Positions 13,096 to 14,305 of a DNA stretch of 14,305 nucleotides are shown here, piece by piece. Both the position numbers and the translations under genes were made by a program. Origin of the DNA: Clostridiales bacterium UBA7573 (GTDB taxonomy: Bacteria > Bacillota > Clostridia > Oscillospirales > CAG-272); NCBI GenBank assembly GCA_002477905.1, contig DLLB01000100.1, forward strand, positions 1 to 14,305, given 5' to 3'. How positions within the stretch are numbered: position 1 is the first letter of the stretch; the number at the start of each line of letters is the position of its first letter. A model generated the notes under the pieces. That model ran no database searches. It worked only from the letters and a program-made list of their open reading frames with translations, and was not told the origin of the DNA.

Positions 13096-13521
13096 ATGCT
13101 CGGTGGTGAATACAGACATACTTTAGATCCCAAAAACCGGCTCTTTATTCCCGCAAAATTCCGCGATCAACTCGGCACGAAGTTTTTCCTTGTCATGGGT
13201 AGCGACCATTGCATTTCCGTCTACTCCGAAACAGCGTGGCAGGAACGGGATGCCCAACTGAATGAACTTCCCGAATCCAAAGCCGGTCGCTTAAAACGGA
13301 TTGTCTACTCCAGCTTGGCGGAAGTAGAACCGGATGCGCAAGGGCGCATTCTGATCCCCACCACTTTACGCAATTATGCAAACCTTTCTAAAAATGCCGT
13401 CATTATCGGTGTCAGTAATCATGCGGAAATCTGGAATGAAGAAGCATGGGATGCTTATTCCAAAGGAGATGACGCCGAAGGCTTTGATCTCGCCGCCGAA
13501 ATGGAGGCATTGGGATTATGA
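13096..13521 (+). CDS. mraZ: transcriptional regulator MraZ
   Basis: MraZ is a DNA-binding ring-forming protein that represses its own operon, the start of the division and cell-wall gene cluster. The 141-aa product has two AbrB-like halves, each with the conserved motif: DPKNRLFIPAKFR (residues 11-23) and DAQGRILIPTTLR (81-93). The first motif has Asn where Gly is usual (DPKGR). AAGGAGG (13081-13087) eight bases before ATG 13096 decides the start; the frame is open further back to 12919, but that part is the promoter and operator. The stop overlaps rsmH by four bases (ATGA), the usual mraZ-rsmH coupling. Confidence 0.95.
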   Translation: MLGGEYRHTLDPKNRLFIPAKFRDQLGTKFFLVMGSDHCISVYSETAWQERDAQLNELPESKAGRLKRIVYSSLAEVEPDAQGRILIPTTLRNYANLSKNAVIIGVSNHAEIWNEEAWDAYSKGDDAEGFDLAAEMEALGL

Positions 13522-14305
13522 GCGCTCCCTTCTCTCACTATTCGGTTCTGCTGAACCCCGCAGTAGAGGGACTTGCGATCCGTCCGGACGGGATTTATGT
13601 AGACTGCACCGCAGGAGGCGGCGGACACAGCTTCGCCATTGCCAGCCATCTGCAAGAGAACGGCAGACTGATCGCCATAGATCAGGATCCCGCGGCACTT
13701 GCCGCGGCAAAAGAAAGACTTACCCCTTTTGCAAGCCATGTCACCCTTGTGCAGGACAACTTCTCTAATTTAGCTTCGATTTTAAACGGGCAAAGCATTG
13801 ACGGCGCCTTAATCGATCTCGGTGTTTCCTCTTACCAACTGGATACACCGGAGCGTGGATTTTCTTATCAGCACGACGCACCGCTCGATATGCGTATGGC
13901 GCCGGATGCGCCGCTGAGCGCGTTCACCGTAGTCAATACTTACAGTGAACAGGAGCTTTCCCGTATTATTTATACTTGGGGCGAAGAACGATACGCCGCC
14001 CGCATCGCCGCAAAAATCGTCGCAGCCCGTGAGAAAGCGCCGATCCGAACCACTTTTCAATTCGTCGATGTCATCAAAAGCGCACTGCCGCCACAAGCCA
14101 AAGACGGTCCGCATCATCCGGCAAAGCGCACGTTCCAAGCGATTCGGATTGAAGTCAATCGTGAGCTGGACGTCATTGAACCGACGCTACGCGTCATCGC
14201 AAACGCGCTTCGTCCCGGGGGACGTGTGGCGGCAATCAGTTTTCACTCATTGGAAGACCGCATTGTAAAACAAACCTTTTCCGAATTGTGCCGCGGATGC
14301 ACCTG
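13518..14305 (+). CDS. rsmH: 16S rRNA (cytosine-1402-N4)-methyltransferase RsmH, cut by window end
   Basis: RsmH (MraW) adds the N4 methyl group on C1402 of 16S rRNA in the ribosomal P site. The 262 codons visible show HYSVLLNPAVEGL at the start, the SAM-binding DCTAGGGGHS (29-38), DLGVSSYQLD (100-109), RGFSYQHDAPLDMRM (113-127), HHPAKRTFQAIRIEVNRE (199-216) and SFHSLEDRIVK (241-251). The full protein is normally a little over 300 aa, so the last ~50 residues lie beyond 14305. The visible end enters the usual cysteine-containing CRGCT region. ATG 13518 overlaps the mraZ stop. Because no stop is reached, simple open-frame lists can miss this gene. Confidence 0.95.
   Translation, partial: MSAPFSHYSVLLNPAVEGLAIRPDGIYVDCTAGGGGHSFAIASHLQENGRLIAIDQDPAALAAAKERLTPFASHVTLVQDNFSNLASILNGQSIDGALIDLGVSSYQLDTPERGFSYQHDAPLDMRMAPDAPLSAFTVVNTYSEQELSRIIYTWGEERYAARIAAKIVAAREKAPIRTTFQFVDVIKSALPPQAKDGPHHPAKRTFQAIRIEVNRELDVIEPTLRVIANALRPGGRVAAISFHSLEDRIVKQTFSELCRGCT

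Overview
The window looks like ordinary chromosomal DNA of a Gram-positive, clostridial (Firmicutes) bacterium, possibly Oscillospiraceae-like. The evidence is the gene families (UPF0754/DUF445, DUF3810, DUF4330, an HPr with the HprK-type Ser46), strong AGGAGG-type ribosome sites, TTGACA/TATAAT promoters and the mraZ-rsmH start of the division/cell-wall cluster. This placement is inferred from gene content, not from a search. I see no tRNA, rRNA, CRISPR array, insertion sequence or prophage gene. No gene-free stretch exceeds about 240 bases.

Layout. (A) 1-2294: a 231-base leader with a weak terminator-like hairpin, then an RluA-type pseudouridine synthase overlapping a DUF3810 membrane protein with a zinc-peptidase-like HEMSH motif. 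(B) 2302-2343: a hairpin that can serve as terminator for both converging units, then a minus-strand unknown gene (174 aa, TTG start). (C) 2911-4992: back-to-back promoters; metA and a UPF0754/DUF445 membrane protein read rightward. (D) 5011-9389: an extended -10 promoter, then rimM-trmD, a polytopic O-antigen ligase/polymerase-like protein and two consecutive DUF4330-like single-pass proteins, apparently one operon. (E) 9498-12920: HPr from its own promoter, an intrinsic terminator placed just before the uvrC ribosome site, then uvrC-rsmD-coaD linked by ATGA stop/start overlaps and closed by a strong terminator. (F) 12940-14305: the mraZ promoter with GTGG-type repeats resembling MraZ operator boxes, mraZ, and rsmH running off the window end.

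How the genes fit together. Much of the window is translation and RNA modification (RluA, RimM, TrmD, RsmD, RsmH) mixed with single metabolic or repair genes (MetA, CoaD, UvrC). The least explained part is the ligase-like protein plus two DUF4330 proteins, which looks like a small cell-surface module attached to a tRNA-modification operon. The TrmD here also seems to carry Glu where the catalytic Asp is expected. The MetA carries Glu111, which predicts acetyl-CoA rather than succinyl-CoA use.
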